A stretch of 64,000 nucleotides of DNA, taken from a virus. Location: positions 124,001 through 188,000 of the IMG/VR virus record IMGVR_UViG_3300018891_000001. One strand, 5' to 3'. The notes beneath the pieces were generated by a model, which saw nothing but the letters and a program-made list of their open reading frames with translations, had not been told where the DNA came from and did no database searches. This document shows, one piece after another, positions 15,857 to 25,163 of this stretch. A program made the position numbers and the translations under genes. Within the stretch, counting starts at the first letter, position 1; each line of letters starts with the position of its first letter.

Positions 15857-16627
15857 ATGAGTTACATTCATGCGCACGATCGTTACGTCATAGAATTTCA
15901 AAAAACAGGAGACTCTAGTAAACTCATTCTTCAATACAAAAATTTTCTTAATAAATATGCCACTTTGTTGTATCATGATTTGATTGATTTTCGAAACCAT
16001 GATATCCGTTGTTTCTTAGCTTGCTATATTTCCGATAAAGAAATCAATCAAAATCTTCGTAGAGGGAAATATCATTCTTCCGAGGCAATGGCTTCTGCGT
16101 ATCGTGCATTACAATACTTGCGTTCAAAATTACGAAACCATACTTATCAAGAAATAGAGCACGAATTATTAATTCCATTTCTTCGATGTGCTCAAATTTA
16201 TGAACCTAAAGGAAAAGGGTTTCAAAGCTATTTGTATAAAACTTACCGCTACGCCCTAAAACGACACTTGGATCGTATTCCAGTTGATATGTTGGATTAT
16301 CATCGATGGGTGTATCAAAATTTGTGGGTGGAAGAAGAGGAAAAAGAAGAAGAACTTCCTAGCGAACTTATCATCGAAATGGATCAATTTTTTGAATTAA
16401 GTGATCCTCGTTGGATTCATGGCAAAAGGGCAGGGGAACCCTTTAACCATCTGAAACCTCATGAACGTTACATACTAGTAAAATACTATTATGAAGGGTA
16501 CACCGATAAAGAAATTGCAAGAATGCTCCCCTACCACCCAAAATCTATTCATCGAATTCGTATGCGACTAATAAAATATTTTAAGCAGTTGTATGAGAAA
16601 GGGGAACTCAAATGTCTCAGGCTCTAA
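15857..16627 (+). CDS. Sigma-70 family RNA polymerase sigma factor
   Basis: The C-terminal 65 residues form a region-4 domain: LKPHERYILVKYYYEGYTDKEIARML is the classic first helix and helix-turn-helix entry, followed by a recognition helix and a coiled tail. The middle (FQSYLYKTYRYALKRHLD) resembles region 2. At 256 residues it is like phage late sigma factors. It probably redirects host RNA polymerase to a later promoter class, which I could not identify in this window. It starts 2 bp after rusA and overlaps the next gene. Confidence 0.82.
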   Translation: MSYIHAHDRYVIEFQKTGDSSKLILQYKNFLNKYATLLYHDLIDFRNHDIRCFLACYISDKEINQNLRRGKYHSSEAMASAYRALQYLRSKLRNHTYQEIEHELLIPFLRCAQIYEPKGKGFQSYLYKTYRYALKRHLDRIPVDMLDYHRWVYQNLWVEEEEKEEELPSELIIEMDQFFELSDPRWIHGKRAGEPFNHLKPHERYILVKYYYEGYTDKEIARMLPYHPKSIHRIRMRLIKYFKQLYEKGELKCLRL

Positions 16628-16848
16628 CAGGATTAGATGAACCAATTGTTGCTATTGCATGTCAAGACCGAGAGGGTGCATTCCACTTTTATTACTGTGA
16701 TACACCTATCCAACTGAAGCATATCGATTTCCAGGATGATTTAATGCGAATCAACAATTTATGTATTGCATTTCACTGGTTTAATTCGATTGTAATTTGC
16801 ACAAGAGAAACGTTAGAGGAACTCAAGCGAAAGCTTGCAAATGCTTGA
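16612..16848 (+). CDS. Small hypothetical protein
   Basis: The 78-residue product starts at ATG 16612 with AAAGGGGA upstream and overlaps the sigma gene by 16 bp. It is beta-rich with a helical end. No motif seen. Coupling to the sigma gene could mean a regulator of it, which is speculation. Confidence 0.65.
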   Translation: MSQALTGLDEPIVAIACQDREGAFHFYYCDTPIQLKHIDFQDDLMRINNLCIAFHWFNSIVICTRETLEELKRKLANA

Positions 16849-16866
16849 GATTTCTCACATATTCTC

Positions 16867-16915
16867 TTGTTTTCTTTCATATTCTGTAATATAATGATAT
16901 TGTAATGCATTACAT
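16867..16915 (+). promoter_or_regulatory. Promoter with near-perfect operator
   Basis: TTGTTT (16867-16872), a 17-bp spacer and TATAAT (16890-16895) are followed after 4 bp by TTGTAATGCATTACAT (16900-16915, 15/16). It would drive the nuclease, RemA-like and dnaE genes. Confidence 0.85.
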
Positions 16916-16934
16916 TATAAGGGATTGAGCGAAT

Positions 16935-17849
16935 GTGGGAGTATTAACAAATTTAGTGAATCATCACTATCGTGAACAATACAAAAAACAAACTCGTCCG
17001 ATGCGAAAATTGCATCCTTCGACCATTGGCATGTGTCAGCGAAAAATTGTTTTTGATATGCTGATGGTTCCTAAAAACATGCCAGAAGATCGGGCATTGC
17101 GTATTTTTGAAAACGGACACAGTATGCATCACCGCTATGAGACTTTATTTTCAGATATGGGAATTTTAGTGCAAAGAGAAATGAAGTTGGAATTTGAAGA
17201 TATTAGCGGTCATACAGATGCTTGGATTCGCATTTACAGTATTGAAAATCCAGTAGGAACAAACTATTTAATTGAATTAAAAAGTGCTTCCTCTAAAAGT
17301 TTTGAATGGATGGTAAAAAACAATACTCCTAAAAAAGAACATCGGGATCAGTTGATGTTCTATCTACATCTTGTTCAAAAGATGGGGCTACCCATCCAAA
17401 AAGGTATTATCTTTGTGGAAAACAAAGACACACAAGAAGTATGGGAGTATGAGTTGGAGTATGATCCAGCCTATGCAAAAACTTTAGAAGAGAAAGCCAA
17501 TTGGTGTATCGCATTGGCCAAAGAAAGAAAACTTCCACCTATCCCACCAAAACACACACCAAGTTATTATAAATGCGCTACCTGCGAGTACAATTTCTAC
17601 TGTCATGCAGGAACCCTCAATAAAGATGGGTATGAGCGTTATCCAATCCCATTCAAATTTGGCAGTAAGGCATACGCAGATGTATTTAGTATTATTGCAG
17701 CAATGCAACATGAACAACCGATCCCCAATGTCATTATCGGAGATACCAATGGGGCACTTGCTACAGAAGTGGAAATGTATAATAATATGCCACCAACTGC
17801 TCAACCAAATGAATTAATCAATCAGTATATTCAAAATCATACTCAATAA
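16935..17849 (+). CDS. Cas4/RecB-like PD-(D/E)XK nuclease, intact active site
   Basis: This 304-residue protein carries SGHTDAW (D95) followed by LIELKSAS (E114, K116) and a Gln in the next helix (RDQLMFYL), a full PD-(D/E)XK site. C34 near the N terminus and CATCEYNFYC near residue 220 suggest an iron-sulfur cluster as in Cas4 and AddB. It probably degrades or resects DNA ends during replication or recombination. The start is GTG 16935 with AAGGGATTGAG upstream. Compare the degenerate paralogue at 11.7 kb. Confidence 0.87.
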   Translation: MGVLTNLVNHHYREQYKKQTRPMRKLHPSTIGMCQRKIVFDMLMVPKNMPEDRALRIFENGHSMHHRYETLFSDMGILVQREMKLEFEDISGHTDAWIRIYSIENPVGTNYLIELKSASSKSFEWMVKNNTPKKEHRDQLMFYLHLVQKMGLPIQKGIIFVENKDTQEVWEYELEYDPAYAKTLEEKANWCIALAKERKLPPIPPKHTPSYYKCATCEYNFYCHAGTLNKDGYERYPIPFKFGSKAYADVFSIIAAMQHEQPIPNVIIGDTNGALATEVEMYNNMPPTAQPNELINQYIQNHTQ

Positions 17850-17864
17850 AGGATGGGATTTTAT

Positions 17865-18179
17865 ATGTACAATACTCAATTTGTGGATATCGGATTTTCT
17901 AATTATGTGGAAGTAAGCAAAATTTTGACAGTGAATCGTCCGGATTCTTCTCCAATCAAAAGAGTTATTCAACACGCAAAAGAAACAGGAAACTTTCTTG
18001 ATTTAACACAAGGAAAAAAGACAAGAAGTATTATTACACAAAAAGGGGAAAATGGCATTGTCGTCACTGCTTCCGCCGTACAAACAACTACCATTATTGA
18101 TCGTATTCGTCGCTCGCAGCAAGCTAAAGAAGTAGTCGAAAAAGTATCCGACGAAATCGTAGAAACTACAGTCGAATAA
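17865..18179 (+). CDS. RemA-like DNA-binding regulator (DUF370)
   Basis: The 104-residue protein matches RemA along its first 80 residues: VDIGFSNYVEVSKILTV, then PIKRVIQHAKETGNFLDLT and GKKTRS, and SAVQTTTIIDRI. These are the three conserved blocks of the family. In Bacillus subtilis RemA oligomerises into rings that bind and bend DNA upstream of matrix genes. A copy on a mobile element is unusual. The C-terminal 20 residues are an added acidic tail. ATG 17865 is preferred over 17853 on ribosome-binding site spacing. Confidence 0.82.
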   Translation: MYNTQFVDIGFSNYVEVSKILTVNRPDSSPIKRVIQHAKETGNFLDLTQGKKTRSIITQKGENGIVVTASAVQTTTIIDRIRRSQQAKEVVEKVSDEIVETTVE

Positions 18180-18199
18180 CATAAAGAGGAGGACATACC

Positions 18200-19690
18200 A
18201 TGTGCCAAGGCATACACGTTCATGTACATAGTGAAGAAAGTTTGCTTGACGGATTATCAACTGTCAAACAGCTTGTTGCTAAAGCCAAAGCACTTGGACA
18301 TATTGCTTTAGGGCTTACCGATCATGGTGTGTGTGGAGCTATACCGGATTTTATTTCTGAGTGTCAGAAACAGGGTATTAAACCTATTCCGGGATGCGAG
18401 GTATACATGACCAAAAATCGTTTAATCAAAGGAAAAGAACTAGAAGAAATGCGTATCAAACTTTGCACCAAATACAAAATTACAGATCATAAAGGCAAGC
18501 CTAAGATGAAATTACTCCAAGATTTTCTTCGAAAAGTAGAAAAGAATTATGCTTGCTTTGAAGAAGAGGCTCGCATCCTATTAAAAGACTATCTCATGTC
18601 AAGTGACCCTGAACCCAAGGAGGAGTCACTTGATTTATTTTCCATCTATGAAATAGATTTTAATGAACCTCTAGAAGCGAAAAAAGCTCCCGATACTGTT
18701 GAAGAAAAAATAGAAGCTTTTAAAAAAGAAGTGTTTCACTACCTTGACTATGGTAATTTTCACATGGTGTTACTTGCCATGAATAATCAAGGACTGGAGG
18801 ATTTATATGAGATTGTTTCTGATGCTCATATTAATGGCTTCTATTCTGATCCTCGTACCGACCTTGATTTTATTCGAGAAAGAGGTCTGGGCAGGAATCT
18901 TATTGCTACTTCAGCCTGTCTTGGGAGTTATTTTAGTCAGCTCTGTTTGGCAGGAAGAATTGAAGAAGCGAAACAACATATTTTAGAATGCAAAGAAACC
19001 TTTGCACATTTTTATTTAGAAAAACAGGCTACCTCTATCCCCGAACAACTTTATATTAACCAAATCATTGATCAATTAGCCGTTGAAACCAATACACCGA
19101 AAATTCTCACCACAGACGTACACTATGCCAATAAAGAAGACAATCACATTCATGATATCCTTGTTACATCTTCTATTGGTAAGTGTATCTCTGATGAAAA
19201 CCGTATGAAATACGCCCATGAATTCTGGATGAAAAATGACGAAGAAATGATGGAAAAATGTTACGATCCAGAAGCATGGGGGAATACACTAAAAATTGCT
19301 GAAATGGTCAATGTTTCCTTACCGAAGGAGCCATTATTTCCAAAATTCTTGATTGAAGGAAATGAAACGGCTGATGAACTATTGAGAAAGAAAGCATGGA
19401 ACGGTTTATTCGAAATGGCATTAACCGAAGATATTGATATTCAAGAATACTCTCGAAGACTCCAATATGAACTGGATGTTATTTGTACAGAAGGATTTTC
19501 AGATTATTTCTTGATTACCGAAGATAAAATGAGAGCCACAAATGAAGCCGGCTTTTTAACAGGTCCGGGGCGTGGTTCGGGTGCAGGCTCACTCGTATGT
19601 CGATGCCTCAAAATTACTGCACTGGATCCGATTAAAGAAAACCTACTATTTGAGCGTTTCCTAAATCCAGAACGTGCTGGATATCCTGAT
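18200..19690 (+). CDS. dnaE: DNA polymerase III alpha subunit, exon 1
   Basis: The complete gene is 18200-19690, 21004-21683 and 23092-24451, joining to 1176 residues, normal for DnaE. Exon 1 (497 residues) holds the N-terminal PHP domain (HVHSEESLLDGL, LTDHGVCG, PGCEVYM) and the start of the palm (GPGRGSGAGSLVCRCL, FERFLNPERAGYPD). It ends in frame inside the catalytic motif PDxDID, where intron 1 begins. Without splicing, translation would stop after seven intron codons. There is no 3'-5' exonuclease domain, as expected for DnaE rather than PolC. AGAGGAGG precedes the ATG. Confidence 0.92.
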
Positions 19691-21003
19691 TGGCTAACAA
19701 AATTTGTAGCGTAATGCATTTCATTTTCCTATCAATAATGATACAATAGATATAGATTATTGATAGGAGGAAGCAATAATGGGGAAACTTTATACGTATG
19801 ATATTATCTGTGAAACATGTGGAGAAACTGTAACTGTTACACGTTCAAGAAAAAATTCGAGATATTGCTCTAAATCGTGTGCATCCAAAGCGCCTCGAAA
19901 ATACAAAAACATCAACGAACAAGAAATTATTGATATGTATCAAAACGGATTATCCTTACAAAAGATTGAACAACAAACAAGCATCAAGATAGAGAAAATA
20001 AGAAAGATCATTCATCAAATAGGAATTATGAGAAGCAATAAAGAAAACTCTCGCAAATATCATATTAATCATGATTATTTTGAAACGATTGATACTGAAC
20101 ACAAAGCATATTGGCTTGGATTTATATATGCTGATGGATATATTGCAAAAAGAAAGGGTAATCAAAAATGCATCGGTATTGCATTATCAAGAAAAGATGA
20201 AGATCATATAAAAAATTTCTTGTTCGACGTTGATTCTAATTATGTAATTAGACAGTATACAGGAACAACTCCAGATGGAAAAGATTTTGAATATTCAAGA
20301 GTGATTATTACATCTGATAAAATGTTCGATGATTTATTGAATAAAGGAGTTGTCGAACACAAAACATTGGTTCTTCAATTTCCTTCATTCGAAATTGTCC
20401 CAAAAACTTTAATGCATCATTTTATCAGAGGATACTTTGATGGTGATGGATCATTCTCAAAATGCATAGAAGGATATACTCTTCCATATAAAGTGAGAAT
20501 CTGTGGAACAAAAGAGTTTCTTCAAGGCATTGAGAATTTTATTGGAATCAAAGGGAATTACAGTAAACGTCATAAAGATGATAAGAATAATTGGACATTA
20601 GAATACTCCAATAAAGAAGATATCCTTCAATTTGCTAATACCATTTACGAATATTGCACAATCTGCTTAAACAGAAAATATCAACGCTACAAAGAAATGT
20701 TGGATCAGTCGTCCTAATAAGAAACTATTAGGATTATCACTCGGTGAATTGCTGGAAACTCCTTAGAGCCTTATACACCACAACGTAGTTGGAAACGACA
20801 AGCGTGATGGTTTGAAAAGTATAAGGATTGGACAATCAGCAGCCAAGCTCCTAAGTCACAAGATATGGAGAAGGTTCAACGACCATCCCGTGGGAGGGAG
20901 TAGGGCAAATGCCCGAAGTGCCGAGCACCCAAACCGTTAAGGTCGGTGGGTGAAGATATGGTCTATTCCCTATACAAATATGTCGAAAGACAGGGTATCA
21001 AAG
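19691..21003 (+). mobile_element. Group I intron 1 in dnaE
   Basis: Exons are rejoined in frame as PD|LDIDY when the intron runs from just after T19690 to G21003, giving the U and terminal G expected for group I splicing. The 3' part (20718-21003) has conserved core elements in order: AATTGCTGGAAACTCC, GACAATCAGCAGCCAAGC, GTTCAACGACCA and GAAGATATGGTC, typical of subgroup IA. An endonuclease gene fills the 5' part. The guide pairing for P1 was not firmly located. Confidence 0.92.
19779..20717 (+). CDS. LAGLIDADG homing endonuclease in intron 1
   Basis: The 312-residue protein has two LAGLIDADG helices, AYWLGFIYADGYI and HHFIRGYFDGDGSF, each with the acidic residue that binds metal. An N-terminal zinc-finger-like segment (CETCGE, YCSKSC) and a helix-turn-helix-like stretch precede them. 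It should cut intronless dnaE alleles and spread the intron. AGGAGG precedes the ATG. It is in the same sense as the host gene. Confidence 0.9.
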   Translation: MGKLYTYDIICETCGETVTVTRSRKNSRYCSKSCASKAPRKYKNINEQEIIDMYQNGLSLQKIEQQTSIKIEKIRKIIHQIGIMRSNKENSRKYHINHDYFETIDTEHKAYWLGFIYADGYIAKRKGNQKCIGIALSRKDEDHIKNFLFDVDSNYVIRQYTGTTPDGKDFEYSRVIITSDKMFDDLLNKGVVEHKTLVLQFPSFEIVPKTLMHHFIRGYFDGDGSFSKCIEGYTLPYKVRICGTKEFLQGIENFIGIKGNYSKRHKDDKNNWTLEYSNKEDILQFANTIYEYCTICLNRKYQRYKEMLDQSS

Positions 21004-21683
21004 CTCGATATTGATTACTCATATGATGGAGCACGATGGGTACAAATGTACTTAAAAGAAAAATACGGGCATGATAAAGTTGCACAAATTGGAACCAAAG
21101 GAACGTTAGCAGCAAGAGCCGTCATCCGTCGTGTCGGAAAAACATTAGGATTAGAAAACGCCACAGTGGATGCTTTTGCAAAATCGATTCCTTCCCGTCC
21201 TGGTATTACATTAAATGAGGCTTATGCTGAAGAACCAATGGTACAGCAATATGCACAAACTTATCCGCAGTGGTGGGAAGCGGCAAAAGCATTAGAAGGT
21301 CATATTAGTCAAGTCGGAGTTCATGCCGGAGGAATTGTCTTATCTCCTGTTCCTCTCACCAAAGTCACTCCACTTCGCTTGGATAGTGAAGGACTTGAAA
21401 CAACCCAATATGATATGAAGTGGATTGAAAAATTCCTCGTCAAATTTGATATTTTAAAACTCGATACGCTGGACTTGATTAAAAAGACGATGGAGTTTGC
21501 AGGTATTTGGGGAACGATGGATCCGTATCGAGATATTGATGTTAATGATCCAAACATCTATAAAAATGTGTATAATCAACTCAATTTATCTGGTATCTTC
21601 CAGTGTGAATCCGATCTGTTTCGAAAAATTATTAATGATATGAAACCCAACTCTTTTGCTGATATTTCGGTTATTGTTGCCCT
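21004..21683 (+). CDS. dnaE: DNA polymerase III alpha subunit, exon 2
   Basis: Exon 2 begins LDIDYSYDGARWVQ, completing the catalytic Asp motif broken by intron 1. It continues through the palm and fingers (KYGHDKVAQIGT, GVHAGGIVLSP, KFDILKLDTLDLIKK). It ends two bases into the Leu codon of VAL, and the codon is completed by the first base of exon 3. Apparent start codons within intron 1 just upstream are artefacts. Confidence 0.9.
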
Positions 21684-23091
21684 TAACTAATCCGGTCAAT
21701 CGGGGGCAACATTAAAAAAGCGGGTTATATGCTGGAACACCCTAAAGCCTACGGTACGCATAGCGTAACAATCCGTATGGATGTAACAATGGGCAACCAG
21801 CAGGGAAGGGTAGCTCGAAACCCACCCTCAGAGACTGGGAGAATATCTCCGCTTATGGAAGGTAACGACCATAAGCAACCCCGCTAGGATTGCTGTGAAG
21901 CAAACCGAATGATACAGTCCGACCTCTAGTGAAAGCTAGAGAGCTAGGCAGAAATGACCTAGCCATTATGACAAACAGGTTGACAACATATGAATTAATT
22001 CAAGGCGCTTATAAGGAGTCCAATATGGAATAGCAAGGTATTTGTAACCATGTTGCAGCAACAATTCCTTTTTAATCTGATCACGTTGTTGAATTTTTAA
22101 CAAGTCATCTTCACCGTTAGGATGATATTTCTCATACAAGTGGTAATGTTGCTCACCATGGTATTCAACACAAAGCTTATATTCTTCATAAAAAGCATCC
22201 ACATAAAGATGTTTACCAGTTGCAGAATTAATCAAGAAATCAAAAGTCTTTTCAGTAACCATTGGTGTATCTAAAATAGATGAAATCATTTTAAAGTAAT
22301 ATTGAGCAGTTCGATTTTCCTTTGTATAGTTTGCAGGAACACCGGCAAGCTCACACGCTTTGACAAATCCGAATCGGCGTTTATAAGTTTCACTAGAAAA
22401 CTTCGATTCAGCATCCACTAATGATTGAGATACAAAACCAAAATCGTTGTAAAGATTTCTTAATTCTTGCAGCAATTCCTCATCTGGTATGTTTTGTGGA
22501 TTTGCAATTGAACAACCTGCTTTTTCAAAAGCATTGTTCCATGATTTGAATAAACGATAAATAACATTTTGCGAATATTTACCTTGCTTTAAATAAAGCT
22601 CCTTAGTAATGCGACCATTAGTTTGAAAGACTGATTGAATATCAGCAATTACTTCATCTTCTGTGTAAATCGTTTTTTTACAAGCACTTGCAGGATTTTG
22701 TTGATCACTAATTGGAACACCGGCTTCACTATAAGCTAAATACACAGAAGCAAATTCTCTTTTAAAAGTATCGTATTTCCATTTTCCATAAGTATTAATA
22801 ATAGCTTGAGTGACCTTGCCATGTTCCTTATATAATCGTTGAATTTCAGTAATCAATGATTCACGAGTAGGTTTAATATCTTCTCCTGTAAGAGCTTTAG
22901 TAAAATGAGAAATGCCACCAAACTTTTTAAGTTGATAATACGTGTAACGAGAATGATTCATATAAATCTGTTTGGTGACTTTCCCGTATTCTTTGTAAAG
23001 TCTTTCAAAATCATTTAATAATTGCTCATATGTTACGTCCATATATAATTCCTCCTTAAAAGAACCTGTTTGTTATATTGTAACATAAAAG
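21684..23091 (+). mobile_element. Group I intron 2 in dnaE
   Basis: The splice sites are fixed by base pairing. Exon 2 GTTGCCCT pairs with GGGGCAAC in the intron (about 21703-21710) with a U-G pair at the cut, and exon 3 CGGT pairs with ATCG just before it (21699-21702). The intron ends in G23091. Joining gives VAL-GRPGPLD, matching the DnaE ALxRPGP motif. Core elements TGCTGGAACACC, GGCAACCAGCAGG and GATACAGTCC lie in 21728-21925. The endonuclease gene is antisense. Confidence 0.9.
21966..23042 (-). CDS. EDxHD-type homing endonuclease, antisense in intron 2
   Basis: The C-terminal 110 residues resemble the EDxHD (Vsr-like) endonucleases such as I-Bth0305I of a Bacillus phage: the acidic residue in YVDAFYEEYKLCVEYHGEQH and the later QQRDQIKKELL with K-YLAIPYW. 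The N-terminal 235 residues hold about four repeats of a 55-residue DNA-binding unit (LYKEYGKVTKQIY and LYKEHGKVTQAII are two). AAGGAGG precedes its ATG on the minus strand. The gene is flanked by an 11-bp inverted repeat, ACAAACAGGTT. Confidence 0.83.
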   Translation of the reverse strand: MDVTYEQLLNDFERLYKEYGKVTKQIYMNHSRYTYYQLKKFGGISHFTKALTGEDIKPTRESLITEIQRLYKEHGKVTQAIINTYGKWKYDTFKREFASVYLAYSEAGVPISDQQNPASACKKTIYTEDEVIADIQSVFQTNGRITKELYLKQGKYSQNVIYRLFKSWNNAFEKAGCSIANPQNIPDEELLQELRNLYNDFGFVSQSLVDAESKFSSETYKRRFGFVKACELAGVPANYTKENRTAQYYFKMISSILDTPMVTEKTFDFLINSATGKHLYVDAFYEEYKLCVEYHGEQHYHLYEKYHPNGEDDLLKIQQRDQIKKELLLQHGYKYLAIPYWTPYKRLELIHMLSTCLS

Positions 23092-24451
23092 CGGTAGACC
23101 AGGACCTTTAGATCTAATTCCTACATATGTTGCTCGCAAATGGGGAAGAGAAAAAGTCACTTATCCATTTCTAGAGTTAGCACCAGTACTTGAAGAAACA
23201 TATGGAGTTTGGGTATATCAGGAGCAGCTTATGAGAGCTTCACAGATTTTAGGTGGACTGACACTAGGACAAGCTGACATGATTCGTAAGGGAGTTGCTA
23301 AGAAAAAATTTGATTTAATGAACCGATGGATTGATCTCATGATTTACGGCAGCGAGGAGTATAAACGTCGTCATGCTCAATTAGTCAATCAATATCCGTT
23401 AGATGCGGAAGGAAAATCCACCGTACCACTTAACGAAGAAGGAAAACCTGCCTTATGGGTCGATTATGAGTACGAGCAAGTTCCTGATGTAGAAGGGGCC
23501 ATTGCTCGTGGATTTGATGAACCAACCTTGCTCAAAATTAAAGCCGACTGGATTAAGTTCGGTAATTACTGTTTCAATAAAGCCCACTCAGCGGCATATG
23601 CCTTTTTATCATGCATTACCGCATGGTTAAAATGCTACTATCCTGTTGAATTTATGGCTGCTTTATTAACCATGGCAGAAGGAAAGAAAGATAAAAACGG
23701 AAATCCAAAAACCATTCACTACATGAAAGAATGTGAAGAAATGGGAATCCGTATTTTGTCTCCTGATATTAATCAATCCATGTCTGGCTGGACTCCAATT
23801 TCCTATAATGAGATCCAATACGATAATCAGAATCGACCATGTATCGGTGAAATTCGCTATGGTCTAGCAAGTATTGGCGGTGTAAGTGAAGAATCTGTTG
23901 TAGAAATTATTTTGCGTCGTTCGTATTCTTCCTTAGAAGATTTTATTGCCAAAGTCAACAGCACAAAAGTGAATAAAACCAAAGTAATAGCCTTAATTAA
24001 AGCGGGTTGTTTTGATTCCTTCACTCCTAATCGTAATCTTCTTCTTCGTAACTATTATCGATCCCGTGGTGAAGAGTATGAGCATATCCCAACAACTACA
24101 AACAAAGCTACTATTCTTTCTTACGAGCGAGAAGTTTTCGGGACAGCCATTAGTATTCGTTCTCGATGGGAAAAAATCGAAGAAGGAGCTCAAACTCAAC
24201 TCACCGGTCATATTAATGAAATCGAATCCTGGAGAGCGAAAACAGGAAAAACCCATTTTACATTGGTGGTTGAAACACAGGAAGAACCAATCTTCGTTAC
24301 GGTATGGGGTTATTTAATGGAAAAATATAAAAATGAACTTCAAATTGGAAACAAAGTCACCATTAAAGGGGAAAAATCGAAAAACAAGCTGATTGCAAAA
24401 ACCGTCCAACAACACGCCAATATGTATGAAGTAGATTTGCCTTCAGCATAG
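23092..24451 (+). CDS. dnaE: DNA polymerase III alpha subunit, exon 3
   Basis: Exon 3 starts inside the Leu codon before GRPGPLDLIPTYVARKWG. It carries the remaining fingers (YQEQLMRASQILGGL, GQADMIRKGVAKK, FNKAHSAAYAF), the helix-hairpin-helix region (VIALIKAGCFDSF) and a C-terminal OB domain (QTQLTGHINEI to LIAKTVQ). It ends the polymerase at a TAG. The clamp-binding motif could not be confidently placed. Confidence 0.9.
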
Positions 24452-24577
24452 GGAATGGATGCCGTCACTAAAAGAGGACGGTATCTGCACCTGTCTCCTT
24501 TACCTAAGCTCGTCTATTACTACTATATGTACCTCCCAAGACAAGTAGTACAAAAAAGAAAAAAACAGGAGGTCAAA

Positions 24578-24910
24578 ATGGAGCTCGTTCAACAATACTT
24601 ACGGATGCACTGGGCCTATTATTTTTGGATAGCCGACCAAGAACATACCATTTGGTATATTGTTCATCAAGGGATTACATTAGAACCTTGTCCTATTTAT
24701 CTTAATACTTATAATGCTTCGATTCGAATGTTGAAGGAGCATTATGAAGAAATCACAGAACAAGCATATGGATGGCAAAATCGATACCCTAAAATTGTTC
24801 GTATGAATCAATTAAAAGAAGTGGAGGCCTTTGAAATGATTTGGAAAGGTGTCTCTTATGAAGATGATATCGTTATTATTCACTGTAAGGCGAAATGGAT
24901 GACGGAGTGA
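24578..24910 (+). CDS. Hypothetical protein with MELV leader
   Basis: ATG 24578 has a strong GGAGG 5 bp upstream and opens MELVQQYLRMHWAYYF, a close copy of the shared leader. The 110-residue product is rich in aromatic residues. An in-frame extension back to 24455, 3 bp after the dnaE stop, is open but has a poor ribosome-binding site. Function unknown. Confidence 0.72.
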   Translation: MELVQQYLRMHWAYYFWIADQEHTIWYIVHQGITLEPCPIYLNTYNASIRMLKEHYEEITEQAYGWQNRYPKIVRMNQLKEVEAFEMIWKGVSYEDDIVIIHCKAKWMTE

Positions 24911-24919
24911 AAAAGTTAT

Positions 24920-25114
24920 ATGGATTTAGTAAAAATGTATTTAGAACAAACCGATAAAGAACAAAAATATAACCCATTAGGAAACCAACAAGGAATACTA
25001 TCTTTTCAGGATACGCACGTTTTATTCCATTGAAATTCAGATGCACCATATACCAATGAGGAAAGAAGCATAGTAAACGTCATTTTTCGTTTAAAAGATG
25101 GATTTTTCATCTAA
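24920..25114 (+). pseudogene. Leader-type small gene interrupted by TGA
   Basis: ATG 24920 encodes MDLVKMYLEQTDKEQ and on, stopping at TGA 25031-25033 after 37 codons. The same frame then stays open for 27 more codons with coding-like text (YTNEERSIVNVIFRLKDG) to a TAA at 25114, just before the next promoter. A nonsense change, perhaps TGG to TGA, is the simplest explanation. Stop readthrough is not excluded. Confidence 0.55.
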
Positions 25115-25120
25115 CCATGT

Positions 25121-25142
25121 TATAATATGTAATGCATTACAA
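25121..25142 (+). promoter_or_regulatory. dUTPase promoter with operator
   Basis: An extended -10 (TG-T-TATAAT, 25121-25126) directly abuts ATGTAATGCATTACAA (25127-25142, 15/16). Repressor binding would cover the start site. Confidence 0.85.
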
Positions 25143-25163
25143 GAAACAGAAAGAGGGAATATT

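Noticed and set aside
18200-24451. Inteins as the cause of the interrupted dnaE
   Set aside because: The interruptions contain stop codons in frame and an antisense gene, and show RNA core motifs rather than intein splicing blocks.
24455-24577. Open N-terminal extension of the protein starting at 24578
   Set aside because: The upstream ATG has a poor ribosome-binding site, while ATG 24578 has GGAGG at ideal spacing and the shared leader. Coupled use from 24455 is not fully excluded.
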